64,000 nt of DNA from Kribbella sindirgiensis (GCF_004331435.1 NZ_SJKA01000003.1:620001-684000); one strand, 5' to 3'; counted from the stretch's first letter, positions 50,976-59,670 are shown. Translations and numbers: made by a program. Notes: generated from the sequence alone by a model not told the origin.

Positions 50976-52196
50976 GTGACTCAGGGCCTCCAGCTCCGAA
51001 TCCTTTGATTCGGCCTTGCTCCGCGCGACCAGGGCACCGACGACCACGGCGGCCGCGACGCAGGCCACTCCGCACGTCACGAACGTCCCGCGCGGGCCGA
51101 GCAGCGCACCCGCCAAACCGCCCAGGAGCATCGCGAGAATGCTGAACGAGCGGACCGTACCGTTCAGGGCGGCGATCACCCGGCCGCGGACGGCCTCGGC
51201 GGTTCTGGTCACCACCAGTGCGTTGGCCGCCGCGTTCAGCATTCCGCTGCCGACGCCGATCGTGGTGGCTCCGATCAGTAGGGTCACCAGGTTGCCCGCG
51301 AGGCCCATCAGCACGCTCGAGCCGCCGATCGCCGCCATTCCCACGACGACTCCCACCGCCCGGGCGCGGTCGCCGTTCAGCCGGCCGCTGTACCAGGCAC
51401 CGAGGATCGCCCCGGCGCCGGTCGCCGCGCCCGCCGCGCCGTACAGAGCGGCCCCGAGACCGAGTTCGTCAGTGATCAGGAAGACCTCCACGACGTTGAC
51501 CGCCTCGCCGGCGACCACGAAGATCCACAGCGCCGGAACCAGGATCTTCAAGATGTCGTCACCGAAGATGGCGCGCAGTCCCGCAGACACCCCGCCGCGC
51601 CCGCGAGCGGCGCCCGGCTCCGGCCGGCGCCGGGTCTGGACCAGCTGCGCGACGACGACGAGGGCAAGGAAGGTCGAGGCGTCGACGAGCAGGGCGCCGC
51701 GGCTGCCGACCCAGCTGACCAGCACACCGCCGGCCGCCGACCCAGCCAGCGTCGCGACCCCGATCAATGCCTGGCTGGTCCCGGTGGCACGGCCGACGAG
51801 CTCCTCGCCGACGATCCGCGGGATCAGCGCACCCCACGCGGGCCCAGCGACGGCCTGGCCGATCTGCAGTACGCACACCAGCGCCAGCGTGTTGACCAGG
51901 TCGTGCACGAACGCCAGCCCGACACCGGCGGCCACCTGCAGCAGCCCTGACCAGACCAGGACCGTCCGCGAGTCGAACCCGTCCACGATCCGCCCGGCGA
52001 ACGGGATCATCGCCACCGTCGGTACGGCGAACGCGAGCAGCAGTGCCGTGACGGCTGCCGGACCGTGGCCGTCGGAGACGCGCAGCATCAGCGCGATCAA
52101 CGCGATCGAGTCGCCCGCGTACGACAGCGCGCGAGCTGGCAGGACGAGGCGGACGTCGGGGCGCGACCAGATCGAGGTCTGAAGGGTTTGCTTCAT
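50973..52196 (-). CDS. MFS transporter, ArsR-linked
   Basis: A 407-residue, 12-helix transporter of the enterobactin/macrolide-exporter-like MFS group (residues about 15-400). The loop 2-3 region FAGRIVDGFDSRTVLVWSG and QIGQAVAGPAWGALIPRIVGEELVGRATG are typical. It probably exports a toxic compound. A palindrome lies 6 bp upstream of its start, and the divergent ArsR-type gene probably represses it. Confidence 0.88.
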   Translation of the reverse strand: MKQTLQTSIWSRPDVRLVLPARALSYAGDSIALIALMLRVSDGHGPAAVTALLLAFAVPTVAMIPFAGRIVDGFDSRTVLVWSGLLQVAAGVGLAFVHDLVNTLALVCVLQIGQAVAGPAWGALIPRIVGEELVGRATGTSQALIGVATLAGSAAGGVLVSWVGSRGALLVDASTFLALVVVAQLVQTRRRPEPGAARGRGGVSAGLRAIFGDDILKILVPALWIFVVAGEAVNVVEVFLITDELGLGAALYGAAGAATGAGAILGAWYSGRLNGDRARAVGVVVGMAAIGGSSVLMGLAGNLVTLLIGATTIGVGSGMLNAAANALVVTRTAEAVRGRVIAALNGTVRSFSILAMLLGGLAGALLGPRGTFVTCGVACVAAAVVVGALVARSKAESKDSELEALSH

Positions 52197-52201
52197 AGTT
52201 G

Positions 52202-52217
52202 TGAAGTAAACACTTCA
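52202..52217. promoter_or_regulatory. candidate ArsR-type operator
   Basis: TGAAGT (52202-52207) and ACTTCA (52212-52217) form a perfect inverted repeat with spacer AAAC, just upstream of the MFS start and 25 bp from the divergent regulator promoter. Confidence 0.55.
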
Positions 52218-52242
52218 GATCTTGGGTCGTCAAGGGGTTCGC

Positions 52243-52248
52243 TACGCT
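52243..52248 (+). promoter_or_regulatory. -10 box for leaderless ArsR-type gene
   Basis: TACGCT ends 6 nt before the GTG at 52255. Confidence 0.45.
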
Positions 52249-52254
52249 GACCTC

Positions 52255-52821
52255 GTGGCGAAGAAGAAGCAGCTGGTGATCACGGATCCGCGGGCGATCC
52301 GGGCGCTCGCGCACCCCGCGCGGCAGGTGGTCATCGACGAGCTGTTCAACGGCAAGGTGCTGACCGCGACGGAATGCGCCGAGCTGGCCGGACTGACGCC
52401 GTCGGCGATGAGCTACCACCTCCGCGCGCTGGAGAAGTGGGGCATCATCGAGCGCGCCGACGAGTCCGCGGACGGCCGGGAGCGCCCGTGGAAGGCGCCG
52501 GCCGCCAGTCTGGTGATCTCCTCGCAGTCGAGCAGCGCCGGACGCCTGGCCAGCCAGGCGATGCTGCGGACCACGATGGAAGCGGTCGCCGACCAGTTCG
52601 TCGAGATGGACGCGGACGACCCTTGGGACGACGTCAGCTCGATGAGCCGGTCCCGGCTGTGGCTGACCCATGCCGAGGCGGAGCAGTTCAACCAGGAGCT
52701 GCTGGGGCTCGTCGACCGCTTCAAGAAGAACCGGACGGTCAGCAGCCATCCGGCCGGCGCGCGCGAGATCACCTCGCTGGTCGCCGTCGTACCGACCGGG
52801 GATCCGCCGGAAGGCAGCTGA
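52255..52821 (+). CDS. ArsR-type winged-helix regulator
   Basis: A 188-residue regulator with the ArsR/HTH_20 domain near the N-terminus: ITDPRAIRALAHPARQVVIDELF, then LTATECAELAGLTPSAMSYHLRALEKWGIIERA (about 40-75). The C-terminal half is helical and probably a ligand or dimer domain; no metal-binding cysteines are seen, so it is not an arsenic sensor. GTG at 52255 follows a TACGCT box by 6 nt. Confidence 0.88.
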   Translation: MAKKKQLVITDPRAIRALAHPARQVVIDELFNGKVLTATECAELAGLTPSAMSYHLRALEKWGIIERADESADGRERPWKAPAASLVISSQSSSAGRLASQAMLRTTMEAVADQFVEMDADDPWDDVSSMSRSRLWLTHAEAEQFNQELLGLVDRFKKNRTVSSHPAGAREITSLVAVVPTGDPPEGS

Positions 52822-52859
52822 ACCGTTAGCTGAATGTGGGCGTATCCAGGAGTACCGTC

Positions 52860-52877
52860 GAAAGTAGAGGTACTTTC
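52860..52877. promoter_or_regulatory. 7-bp inverted repeat upstream of nfeD
   Basis: GAAAGTA (52860-52866) and TACTTTC (52871-52877) are exact reverse complements with a GAGG spacer, 20 bp before the start at 52897. It may be an operator or a hairpin in the leader. Confidence 0.45.
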
Positions 52878-52896
52878 CGCCGCCGGGGTGGTCGCC

Positions 52897-53343
52897 ATGC
52901 AGTCCTGGATCCTGTGGTTGATCGTCGCCGCCGTCCTCGGCACGGCCGAGTTGATGACGGCGACCTTGGACCTGCTCCTGCTCGCCGTCGCCGCGCTCGC
53001 CGCGGCCGGGATCGGCGGGCTGGGACTCGGGATCGGCTTCCAGGTGCTGGCCTTCGCGGTCACCGCCGTGGCGATGGTCACGCTGGTCCGCCCGGTGGCG
53101 CGCCGGCACCTGACCGGGCACCCGACGCTGCGCACCGGTGTCGCCGCGCTGGTCGGCCGCGAGGCCGTCGTCCTCGCGCCGTGCGACCGGGACGCCGGCC
53201 GGGTCCGGATCGGCGGCGAGGAGTGGAGTGCCCGCTCCTACGACCCCGACCTGCGGATCCCCGCCGGGACCCGGGTCGACGTGTTCGCCATCGAGGGGGC
53301 TACCGCCCTCGTCCATCCTCAGGAGGAACCATGGCCGAACTGA
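52897..53343 (+). CDS. NfeD-family membrane protein
   Basis: A 148-residue protein with two or three N-terminal membrane helices (SWILWLIVAAVLGTAELMTATLDLLLLAVAALAAAGI) and a C-terminal OB-fold NfeD domain (TLRTGVAALVGREAVVLAP, GRVRIGGEEWSARSYD, IPAGTRVDVFAIEGATALVHP). NfeD proteins partner with SPFH proteins in membrane microdomains. It overlaps the next gene, a stomatin-like protein, by 13 bp, which supports the pairing. Confidence 0.9.
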   Translation: MQSWILWLIVAAVLGTAELMTATLDLLLLAVAALAAAGIGGLGLGIGFQVLAFAVTAVAMVTLVRPVARRHLTGHPTLRTGVAALVGREAVVLAPCDRDAGRVRIGGEEWSARSYDPDLRIPAGTRVDVFAIEGATALVHPQEEPWPN

Positions 53344-54218
53344 TCATCGGAATCGTCGTCGCGCTGCTCGCCGTCGTGCTGGTACTGCGGACCGTGCGGA
53401 TCGTGCCGCAGGCGCGGGCCAGCAACGTCGAGCGCCTCGGCCGCTACCTGCGCACGCTGGAACCCGGCCTGAACATCGTGATCCCGTTCGTCGACCGGCC
53501 CCGCCAGCTCATCGACCTGCGCGAGCAGGTGGTGTCGTTCGAGCCGAACTCGGTGATCACCGAGGACAACCTGGTCGTGCACATCGACACGGTGCTGTAC
53601 TTCCAGGTCACCGATCCGCGCGCCGCGGCGTACGAGATCCAGAACTACATCCAGGCGATCGAGCAGCTGACCGTGACCACGTTGCGCAACGTCATCGGCG
53701 CCCTGGACCTGGAGAAGACGCTGACGTCGCGCGAGCACATCAACTCGATCCTGCGCGGCGTCCTCGACGAGGCCTCCGGCAAGTGGGGCATCCGGGTGAA
53801 CCGGGTCGAACTGAAGGCGATCGAGCCGCCGGGGTCGATCAAGGAGTCGATGGAGAAGCAGATGCGGGCCGAGCGGGAGAAGCGGGCCGCGATCCTGAAC
53901 GCCGAGGGCGTCCGGCAGTCCCGGATCCTGACCGCCGAGGGCGACCGGCAGGCGGCGATCCTGCGCGCCGAGGGCCAGGCGAAGGCGATCGACACCGTGT
54001 TCGAGGCGATCCACCGCAACGACCCGGACCCGAAGCTGCTCGCGTACCAGTACCTGCAGATGCTCCCCGAGCTGGCCAAGGGCCCCGGCAACACGTTCTG
54101 GGTCATCCCGTCCGAGGTCACCACCGCGCTGCAGAACGTCACCAAGGCGTTCAGCGGCGAAACCCCGCCGGCTGTCCCCTCCGACAACGGGCACAACCCT
54201 GAAATCTCCCGGGGATAG
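53331..54218 (+). CDS. SPFH/stomatin-like membrane protein
   Basis: A 295-residue protein with an N-terminal membrane helix (1-20) and a Band-7 domain (VERLGRYLRTLEPGLNIVIPFVDRPRQLIDLREQVVSF, then DNLVVHIDTVLYFQVTDPRAAAYEI). A coiled coil rich in EGxRQ repeats follows (ILNAEGVRQSRILTAEGDRQAAILRAEGQA). It scaffolds membrane microdomains together with the overlapping NfeD protein. AGGAGG precedes the ATG. Confidence 0.95.
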   Translation: MAELIIGIVVALLAVVLVLRTVRIVPQARASNVERLGRYLRTLEPGLNIVIPFVDRPRQLIDLREQVVSFEPNSVITEDNLVVHIDTVLYFQVTDPRAAAYEIQNYIQAIEQLTVTTLRNVIGALDLEKTLTSREHINSILRGVLDEASGKWGIRVNRVELKAIEPPGSIKESMEKQMRAEREKRAAILNAEGVRQSRILTAEGDRQAAILRAEGQAKAIDTVFEAIHRNDPDPKLLAYQYLQMLPELAKGPGNTFWVIPSEVTTALQNVTKAFSGETPPAVPSDNGHNPEISRG

Positions 54219-54264
54219 TTGCCCGGTCACCAAATCGGTTGTCCCACGATGTCACTATGGGTGC

Positions 54265-54930
54265 ATGGGGGAACCTCTGCTTGTCGCGCAGGCGATCGCC
54301 ATCCCGTCCGGGGTGGCGATCCTCGCGTATCTGGTGGTCGGACTGGTCATCGGCGTGGAGAGCATGGGCGTACCGCTGCCCGGTGAGACCACGCTGATCG
54401 CGGCCGCGCTGCTCGCGTCGCAGCAGCATCAGCTGAAGATCGAGTTCGTGATCCTGGCCGCCGCCGCGGGCGCGATCATCGGCGACTCGATCGGGTACTT
54501 CATCGGCCGCAAGGCCGGCCGCCGGCTCTTCGAACGGCTGGGCCGCCGGTTCCATCACTTCTCCGAGGACCGGATCGTCCGGGCCGAGAAGTACTTCCAC
54601 AAGTACGGCGTCTGGACGGTGTTCTTCGGCCGCTTCGTCGCGCTGCTGCGGATCTTCGCGGGCCCGATGGCCGGCATGCTGCGGATGCACTACCCGCGCT
54701 TCCTGGTCGCGAACGCCGCCGGCGGGATCGCCTGGGCGACCACGATCGGCGTCGTCGCGTACAAGATCGGCGACAACGCCGACAAGATCTTCGGCCGGGT
54801 GTCGGTGGTCGCGCTGATCGCCGTCGCGGTCGCGGCGGTCGCGCTGTACGTCGTCCACAAGGTCCGCAAGCGCCGCCGGGAAGAGGCCGGGCCGGTGCCC
54901 CAGGCGGCGACCGAGTCAGCGGACGTGTAG
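54265..54930 (+). CDS. DedA-family membrane protein
   Basis: A 221-residue polytopic protein: IGVESMGVPLPGETTLIAAALLAS (re-entrant region), GAIIGDSIGYFIGRKAGRRLF, FGRFVALLRIFAGPMAGMLRMHYPRFLVANAAGGIAWATTIGVVAY. The motif order matches DedA, whose members flip undecaprenyl phosphate or phosphatidylethanolamine and support proton-motive force. The C-terminus is basic and cytoplasmic. The 3-prime end overlaps the convergent lipoprotein gene by 15 bp. Confidence 0.92.
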   Translation: MGEPLLVAQAIAIPSGVAILAYLVVGLVIGVESMGVPLPGETTLIAAALLASQQHQLKIEFVILAAAAGAIIGDSIGYFIGRKAGRRLFERLGRRFHHFSEDRIVRAEKYFHKYGVWTVFFGRFVALLRIFAGPMAGMLRMHYPRFLVANAAGGIAWATTIGVVAYKIGDNADKIFGRVSVVALIAVAVAAVALYVVHKVRKRRREEAGPVPQAATESADV

Positions 54931-56214
54931 CTGCAGCTGCGCCGTCGTGGTCCCGTCGATCGGCCGGCCGAACATCATCGCGCCGGGGATCGCGAACCGG
55001 TAGACGAAGTCGCCCGGCTGCGCGGCCTTGAACGCCAGCGCGGCGACGCCGTTGCGCATCGGCAGCGCCTTGGAGTCCACCCACCGGCGGGTCTGCCGGT
55101 TCCAGGCCTGCAGCATCACGGTCGTGTTCATGGCCGGTTTCACGGCGACCGACACGGTCACCATCGAGCCCTTCGCCTTCGCCGTGTTCCCGCCCGCGAA
55201 CCCGGCCGACGCGACCCGGACGATGCTCTTCGTGTACGCCGGCTTGCTGGTCGACGTACCGGTCTGCGTACTGCCCTTGGTGTTCTCCGGCACGGTGATC
55301 TTGTACGGGCGACTGCCGCCGGTCGGCACCGCGATGTCGTAGTACCCGCCGGCCGTCGTCGATCCGCGCGCCGCCGGCGTCCACCGCGCGCCCGGGGCGA
55401 CCTGCGTCAGCACCACGACCGGTACGCCCGCCGGTGTCGCGCGCTTGCTCGTGCACGGTGTCTCGAGGTCGCAGCCGACCTGGTGCAGGATGACCCGCCC
55501 GCGGACCCGGATCGGCACGCTGAACTGGGCCAGCCGGGGTACGGCGGCGTTGATCGAGCTGGTCAGCCCGAGGACCTGCCCGCCGATGCTCGTGCTCCAC
55601 TCGTTCTGGGTGCGCAGCTGGAAGGTGTACGGCGGCTTGATGCTCTTGATGACCTGGCGGTTCGAGGTGGTCGCCGGGCCGATCACCTTCAGCATCTTGC
55701 CCGGCCGCCCGATCATCGGCACGTACCGCTGGGTCTTCTTGCCCTTCACGTCCAGCGGGTCGTTCGGGGTGAAGTCCTGCGGAGCGACCGGCACCGACCA
55801 GCGGATCAGCACGCCGCGCCCCTGCTTCGCCACCGCGGCAGCGCTCGGCCGCACCGGACCGTCGGTGTCGAACACCGGCGACTTGGCGAGCTTGCTGGTC
55901 ACCCCGCCCTGCGAGGTCCCGGTGCCGACGGCGACCTTGTAGTTCCCGTCCGGCGGGAACGCCGAGGTCGGGATCTCCCACCGGTTCGGTTCACCGGCCG
56001 GGATGTACTTCAGGTACGACGGGCTCTCGCTGAGCACGCCCTCGATCGTGACCCGGTTCGGCAGCCCGTTGTCCTTCCAGGTCACCAGCACCGCGGCCCG
56101 CCCCTTGGGTGCCCACGCGACGGTGACATCGGTCGGCGCCGGATCGGAGGCACAGGCAGTCAGCGAGGCAGCAGCCGCAACCACTGCCAGCGCGACGGCG
56201 AGTACGCGCCGCAT
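54916..56214 (-). CDS. secreted lipoprotein with fibronectin-like repeats
   Basis: A 432-residue protein. The signal peptide ends in a lipobox (AASLTAC, Cys about residue 21). After it lie two Fn3-like beta modules (TDVTVAWAPKGRAAVLVTWKDN and RPSAAAVAKQGRGVLIRWSVP), then a C-terminal part with GVPVVVLTQVAPGARWTPAARGSTTAGGYYDIAVP, similar to surface Ig-like domains with a binding role. It probably lies on the outer face of the cell membrane; function unknown. GAGGTGG precedes the ATG at 56214. Confidence 0.75.
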   Translation of the reverse strand: MRRVLAVALAVVAAAASLTACASDPAPTDVTVAWAPKGRAAVLVTWKDNGLPNRVTIEGVLSESPSYLKYIPAGEPNRWEIPTSAFPPDGNYKVAVGTGTSQGGVTSKLAKSPVFDTDGPVRPSAAAVAKQGRGVLIRWSVPVAPQDFTPNDPLDVKGKKTQRYVPMIGRPGKMLKVIGPATTSNRQVIKSIKPPYTFQLRTQNEWSTSIGGQVLGLTSSINAAVPRLAQFSVPIRVRGRVILHQVGCDLETPCTSKRATPAGVPVVVLTQVAPGARWTPAARGSTTAGGYYDIAVPTGGSRPYKITVPENTKGSTQTGTSTSKPAYTKSIVRVASAGFAGGNTAKAKGSMVTVSVAVKPAMNTTVMLQAWNRQTRRWVDSKALPMRNGVAALAFKAAQPGDFVYRFAIPGAMMFGRPIDGTTTAQLQLHVR

Positions 56215-56326
56215 TCCGACCACCTCGTCTCAACCGCCTCACGATCAACTGGTGAACCATACCCAGTCCCAGGTGCCGGATCCCCAGGACCGTTGCCGGA
56301 TCGGTATGGCGGACCTACCGTGAGGT

Positions 56327-56357
56327 AGAGGTCGCGCGGCTAGGTGGCGCGACCTCT
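56327..56357 (+). promoter_or_regulatory. 11-bp hairpin in the leader of the AhpD-like gene
   Basis: AGAGGTCGCGC (56327-56337) pairs perfectly with GCGCGACCTCT (56347-56357), loop 9 nt, ending 23 bp before the start at 56381. No T-run follows; it may be an operator or an mRNA leader structure. Confidence 0.55.
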
Positions 56358-56380
56358 AAGCCACTGAGGGGGGAACCGAG

Positions 56381-56941
56381 ATGGCATTCATCAAGACGCC
56401 GAACGAACCGGAGATGTTCGCGGCGAACCGGGCGCCGGCTGGGCACGTGCCCAACTTCGTCCACACGTTCGCCGCGCGACCGGCCGTCTACGAGGCCTGG
56501 AAGCAGCTGAGCCGCGCGATCCAGGAGTCCATGGACCTGCGCCGCTACGAGCTCGCCACGCTGGCCGCAGCGACCGCGCTGAAGTCGAGCTACTGCAGCC
56601 TCGCGCACGGGCAGATCCTCGCCGACAAGTTCTACACCGCGGAGGAAGTCGCGGCGCTCGTCGACGAGCCGGCGAACGACCCGGTCGACCGGGCCGTGAT
56701 GGCCTTCGCGCGCCAGGTCGCACTCGCCGCGGACACCGTGACCCAGGCGGACGTCGACGCCCTGAAAGCAGTCGGCCTGTCGGACGCCGACGTACTCGAC
56801 GTAGCGCTCGCGGCCGCGGCCCGGGCCTTCTTCTCCAAGACCCTCGACGCGACCGGAACCCAGCCCGACGAGGCTTTCAACGGCCTCCCCGAGACCCTGC
56901 GCAAGACCTTGACCGTCGGACGCCCGATTCACTCAGGCTGA
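56381..56941 (+). CDS. AhpD/carboxymuconolactone-decarboxylase-family protein
   Basis: A 186-residue helical protein of the CMD/AhpD family. The core is RRYELATLAAATALKSSYCSLAHGQILADKFYT, followed by VDRAVMAFARQVALAADTVTQADVDALKAVGLSDADVLDVALAAAARAF. The usual active-site pair C-x-x-C is incomplete: the first cysteine position is Ser (SSYCSLAHG), leaving one Cys and the His. Disulphide-peroxidase activity is thus less likely. GGGGGAA precedes the ATG. It ends in a 13-bp overlap with the multicopper oxidase. Confidence 0.88.
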   Translation: MAFIKTPNEPEMFAANRAPAGHVPNFVHTFAARPAVYEAWKQLSRAIQESMDLRRYELATLAAATALKSSYCSLAHGQILADKFYTAEEVAALVDEPANDPVDRAVMAFARQVALAADTVTQADVDALKAVGLSDADVLDVALAAAARAFFSKTLDATGTQPDEAFNGLPETLRKTLTVGRPIHSG

Positions 56942-58359
56942 TTGTTCGGGTCGCCGCCGAGGTGGTGGTTCGTGGTGACGCCCGTGTACATCAGGTGCGT
57001 CACGAGCCCCTGCGCGGCGTGCGGAAGATTGTGGCAGTGATCCATCCAGATCCCTGGATTGTCGGCCACGAACGCGACCTCGTAGGTCTCCTTGTCCTCG
57101 ACGTTGAGGGAGTCCGTCCACCACGGGCTCCCGGTCGCCGCCACCCCGTCGCGACTCAGTACGACGACGTGGTGGCCGTGCAGGTGCATCGGATGGACCT
57201 GGCCCGAGCTGTTCTTGATCGTCATCCGCACGATGTCGCCCTCGCTCACCACGAACATCGGCACGTCCGGGTACTGATGCCCGTTGATCGTCCACCACAG
57301 CCCGGGTTTCCCGTCGAAGAAGCCGATCCGGCGGCCGATGTCGTACCGGAACACCCGGGGCGCCTTCGCGGGATCGAACCCGAGCGGTTCCGGGGCGCCG
57401 TACGTCAGCAGGTCGACCCGGTCCCTCGGCTCGGTCCCGGCCGGCGCGTCACCGTCGCCGATCACCAGCGTCGTCGGTCCGCCACCGAGCCCGATCCGCA
57501 CCGCCTTCGTGGTGGGTACCTCGAGGTCCACCCGGCCGCCCGCCGTGACGAGCACCGCCTTCCCGCTCACCTCGGTCGGCGCGTTCACGTCGGTCCCGTC
57601 GACCGCGACCACTGTGTACGGCGCCCCGTCGACCCAGATCGCCATCGGTCCGTTGTCGGTGTTGATCAACCGCACCCGGGTCATCGGCCCGGGCGCCTTC
57701 ACGCGGCGTTCGCCGTACTCGCCGTTGACTGTGCGGACCTTGTCGTACGTGTGCACCGCCGCGACCACATCGGTTGTGGTGGGCCGGACGATCAGTACGC
57801 CGTACAGACCCTTCTGCACCTGCTCGTGCGAGACCTGGTGCGAGTGGTACCAGTACGTGCCGGCGTCCTTCGCGACGAAGCGGTACACGTACGACTTGCC
57901 CGGCGGGACCGCGTCCTGGGTGACACCCGCGACACCGTCCTCGGCATTCGGTACGTCGACACCGTGCCAGTGCAATGTGATGCCTTGGGCAACGTTTTCG
58001 TTGCGCAGGGTAACCTGGACGAGATCACCTTGTTTTGCGACGATCCGCGGCCCCGGCGACGTGTGGTTCACCGTGTAACCGTCCATCGATCCACGGCCCG
58101 GGATCTCGAAACGCTCCTTGCGCGCGACGAGCTCCACCGCGACATCAGGCTTCCGATCGGCAGGGCCGGTCAGCTGACTGACATCCGTACCGTGGTGGGT
58201 ATGCGCCGACACCGGCCCGCCGCCGTAGTCGGCGTACCCCATCGCCATCGGCGACAGGTCGTTCGGCACCAGGCTCCGCTGCCAGAGGAACCCGAGCGGC
58301 GCCAGCACGACGACCGTCGCAACGATCGCGATCACGACGCGACGAGACGGCGGCCGCAT
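56929..58359 (-). CDS. multicopper oxidase
   Basis: A 476-residue enzyme anchored or exported by an N-terminal hydrophobic segment (about 8-25, VVIAIVATVVVLAPLGFLW). Four copper motifs are present: HWHG (HLHWHGVDVPN region), YHSHQ, HPMHLHGHH and HCHNLPHA. It couples oxidation of a substrate (phenolics, metals) to oxygen reduction. The last motif has Ala after His, where Met or Leu ligates type 1 copper in others, so a low-to-middle potential site is likely. The gene follows the DUF6220 gene by 32 bp. Confidence 0.9.
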   Translation of the reverse strand: MRPPSRRVVIAIVATVVVLAPLGFLWQRSLVPNDLSPMAMGYADYGGGPVSAHTHHGTDVSQLTGPADRKPDVAVELVARKERFEIPGRGSMDGYTVNHTSPGPRIVAKQGDLVQVTLRNENVAQGITLHWHGVDVPNAEDGVAGVTQDAVPPGKSYVYRFVAKDAGTYWYHSHQVSHEQVQKGLYGVLIVRPTTTDVVAAVHTYDKVRTVNGEYGERRVKAPGPMTRVRLINTDNGPMAIWVDGAPYTVVAVDGTDVNAPTEVSGKAVLVTAGGRVDLEVPTTKAVRIGLGGGPTTLVIGDGDAPAGTEPRDRVDLLTYGAPEPLGFDPAKAPRVFRYDIGRRIGFFDGKPGLWWTINGHQYPDVPMFVVSEGDIVRMTIKNSSGQVHPMHLHGHHVVVLSRDGVAATGSPWWTDSLNVEDKETYEVAFVADNPGIWMDHCHNLPHAAQGLVTHLMYTGVTTNHHLGGDPNNQPE

Positions 58360-58391
58360 CACGACCGCCGCACGTCAGTTGCCAACGGCAT

Positions 58392-58832
58392 CTACGTGGT
58401 CGCCTCAGAGGTCGCTTCCTGAGACGCCGCCGCCGGTGAACCGGCCGCTCGGCGAGCAGCCATGCCGGCGACCGCGAGCAGAGCGAACGCGTTCAGCCCG
58501 TGCAGCGCGCCGACCACCGGTGCGCTGAAGGACGCGACGGCCAGCCCGAACTGCAGGACGACCAGGCCGAACACGTACAGCGCCCACTTGACGCCGCCCT
58601 CGACCTTCGCGAAGAACGAGATGATCAGCAGCAGGATCGTGAGGAGCGGAATGATCCCGCTGCCGACGATCGTGTGGATCAGGTGTCCGACGTTGAAGTC
58701 GGAGTTCTTGTCGTACACCAAGCCGCCGTCGACGTCCTTGAGTACCGTGAACCAGGCGAGTCCGATCGCCATCGCCTGGACGAGCACACCGATCGCGATG
58801 AGCCCGGCCAAGGCACGATAAACAGACCTCAT
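58392..58832 (-). CDS. DUF6220-type four-helix membrane protein
   Basis: A 146-residue protein with four transmembrane helices (about 8-28, 50-70, 76-95, 100-120). Small residues line the helices, and two His (GHLIHTIVG) in helix 2 and one in GALHGL might bind heme or a metal. It is co-directional with the multicopper oxidase 32 bp downstream, so it may support electron transfer or copper handling (inference). GGGGGGAAG precedes the ATG at 58832. Confidence 0.75.
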   Translation of the reverse strand: MRSVYRALAGLIAIGVLVQAMAIGLAWFTVLKDVDGGLVYDKNSDFNVGHLIHTIVGSGIIPLLTILLLIISFFAKVEGGVKWALYVFGLVVLQFGLAVASFSAPVVGALHGLNAFALLAVAGMAARRAAGSPAAASQEATSEATT

Positions 58833-58905
58833 ACTTCCCCCCAACCCCTGAAGCCCCTTGGCCTCATAGTGAGCCAGGTCGCTCAAGGGCACAAGAGGTT
58901 AATCC

Positions 58906-59670
58906 TCAGAGGTGGTTGCGGGCGAAGGCCTGATACAGACCGCGCAGGGTCAGCAACGGTTCGTCGTGGATCGGGGTGGTCAGTTCGGGGGCGAGCAGCG
59001 GCGCGAGGGCGCCGGTGAGGACGACCGCGACGTCGTCGTTCAGAGACTGCTCGGCCCGGATCCGGGCGACCAGACCGTCGACGAGCGCGGCGAAGCCGTG
59101 GATCGCGCCGGACTGCAAGGCCTCCACGGTGTTCTTCGCGACCACCGATCGCGGCCGGACCAGCTCGATCCGGCGCAGTTGCGCGGCCGCCTGCCCGAGC
59201 GCGTCGGTCGCGGTTTCGATGCCCGGGGCAATCACTCCGCCGATGAAGGCGCCGGCCGGGTTCACCACGTCGATCGTGATCGCCGTACCGACGTCGACGA
59301 CCAGGCACGGCGCGCCGTACTTGCTGACGGCCGCCAGCGCGTTCGCGATCCGGTCCGTGCCGACCTCCCGCGGGTTGTCGACCAGCACCGGCAACCCGGT
59401 CTTCACGCCGGGCTCGACGACAACGCTCGGCACACCCTGGTAGTAGCGCGACACGACGTCCCGCAACTCGTGCAGCACATGCGGTACGGCGGAACACACG
59501 GCGATCCCGGACACCGGGGACTCACCGGCGAGCAGGCCCTGCAGCAGCACCGCCCACTCGTCCGCCGTACGCCGCGGATCGGTCCCGACCCACCAGTGCC
59601 GCTTGACCGTGCCCTCGAACACCAGGCCGACCAGCGTCCTGGTGTTCTCGACGGCGACGGTCAGCAACAC
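58906..59670 (-). CDS. coaX: type III pantothenate kinase-like protein (CoaX) with altered phosphate loop
   Basis: A 254-residue ASKHA-fold protein of the CoaX family. The fold motifs GTDRIANALAA, CLVVDVGTAITIDVVN and the C-terminal GLYQAFARN match. The N-terminal DxGNT phosphate loop reads VAVENT: Ala6 in place of the conserved Asp and Glu8 in place of Gly. The Asp binds phosphate and metal in active homologues, so kinase activity is doubtful; mycobacterial CoaX is also thought to be non-functional (from memory). A separate CoaA may supply the activity. GTG follows the nadC stop directly with AAGGAGG upstream. Confidence 0.9.
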   Translation of the reverse strand: MLLTVAVENTRTLVGLVFEGTVKRHWWVGTDPRRTADEWAVLLQGLLAGESPVSGIAVCSAVPHVLHELRDVVSRYYQGVPSVVVEPGVKTGLPVLVDNPREVGTDRIANALAAVSKYGAPCLVVDVGTAITIDVVNPAGAFIGGVIAPGIETATDALGQAAAQLRRIELVRPRSVVAKNTVEALQSGAIHGFAALVDGLVARIRAEQSLNDDVAVVLTGALAPLLAPELTTPIHDEPLLTLRGLYQAFARNHL

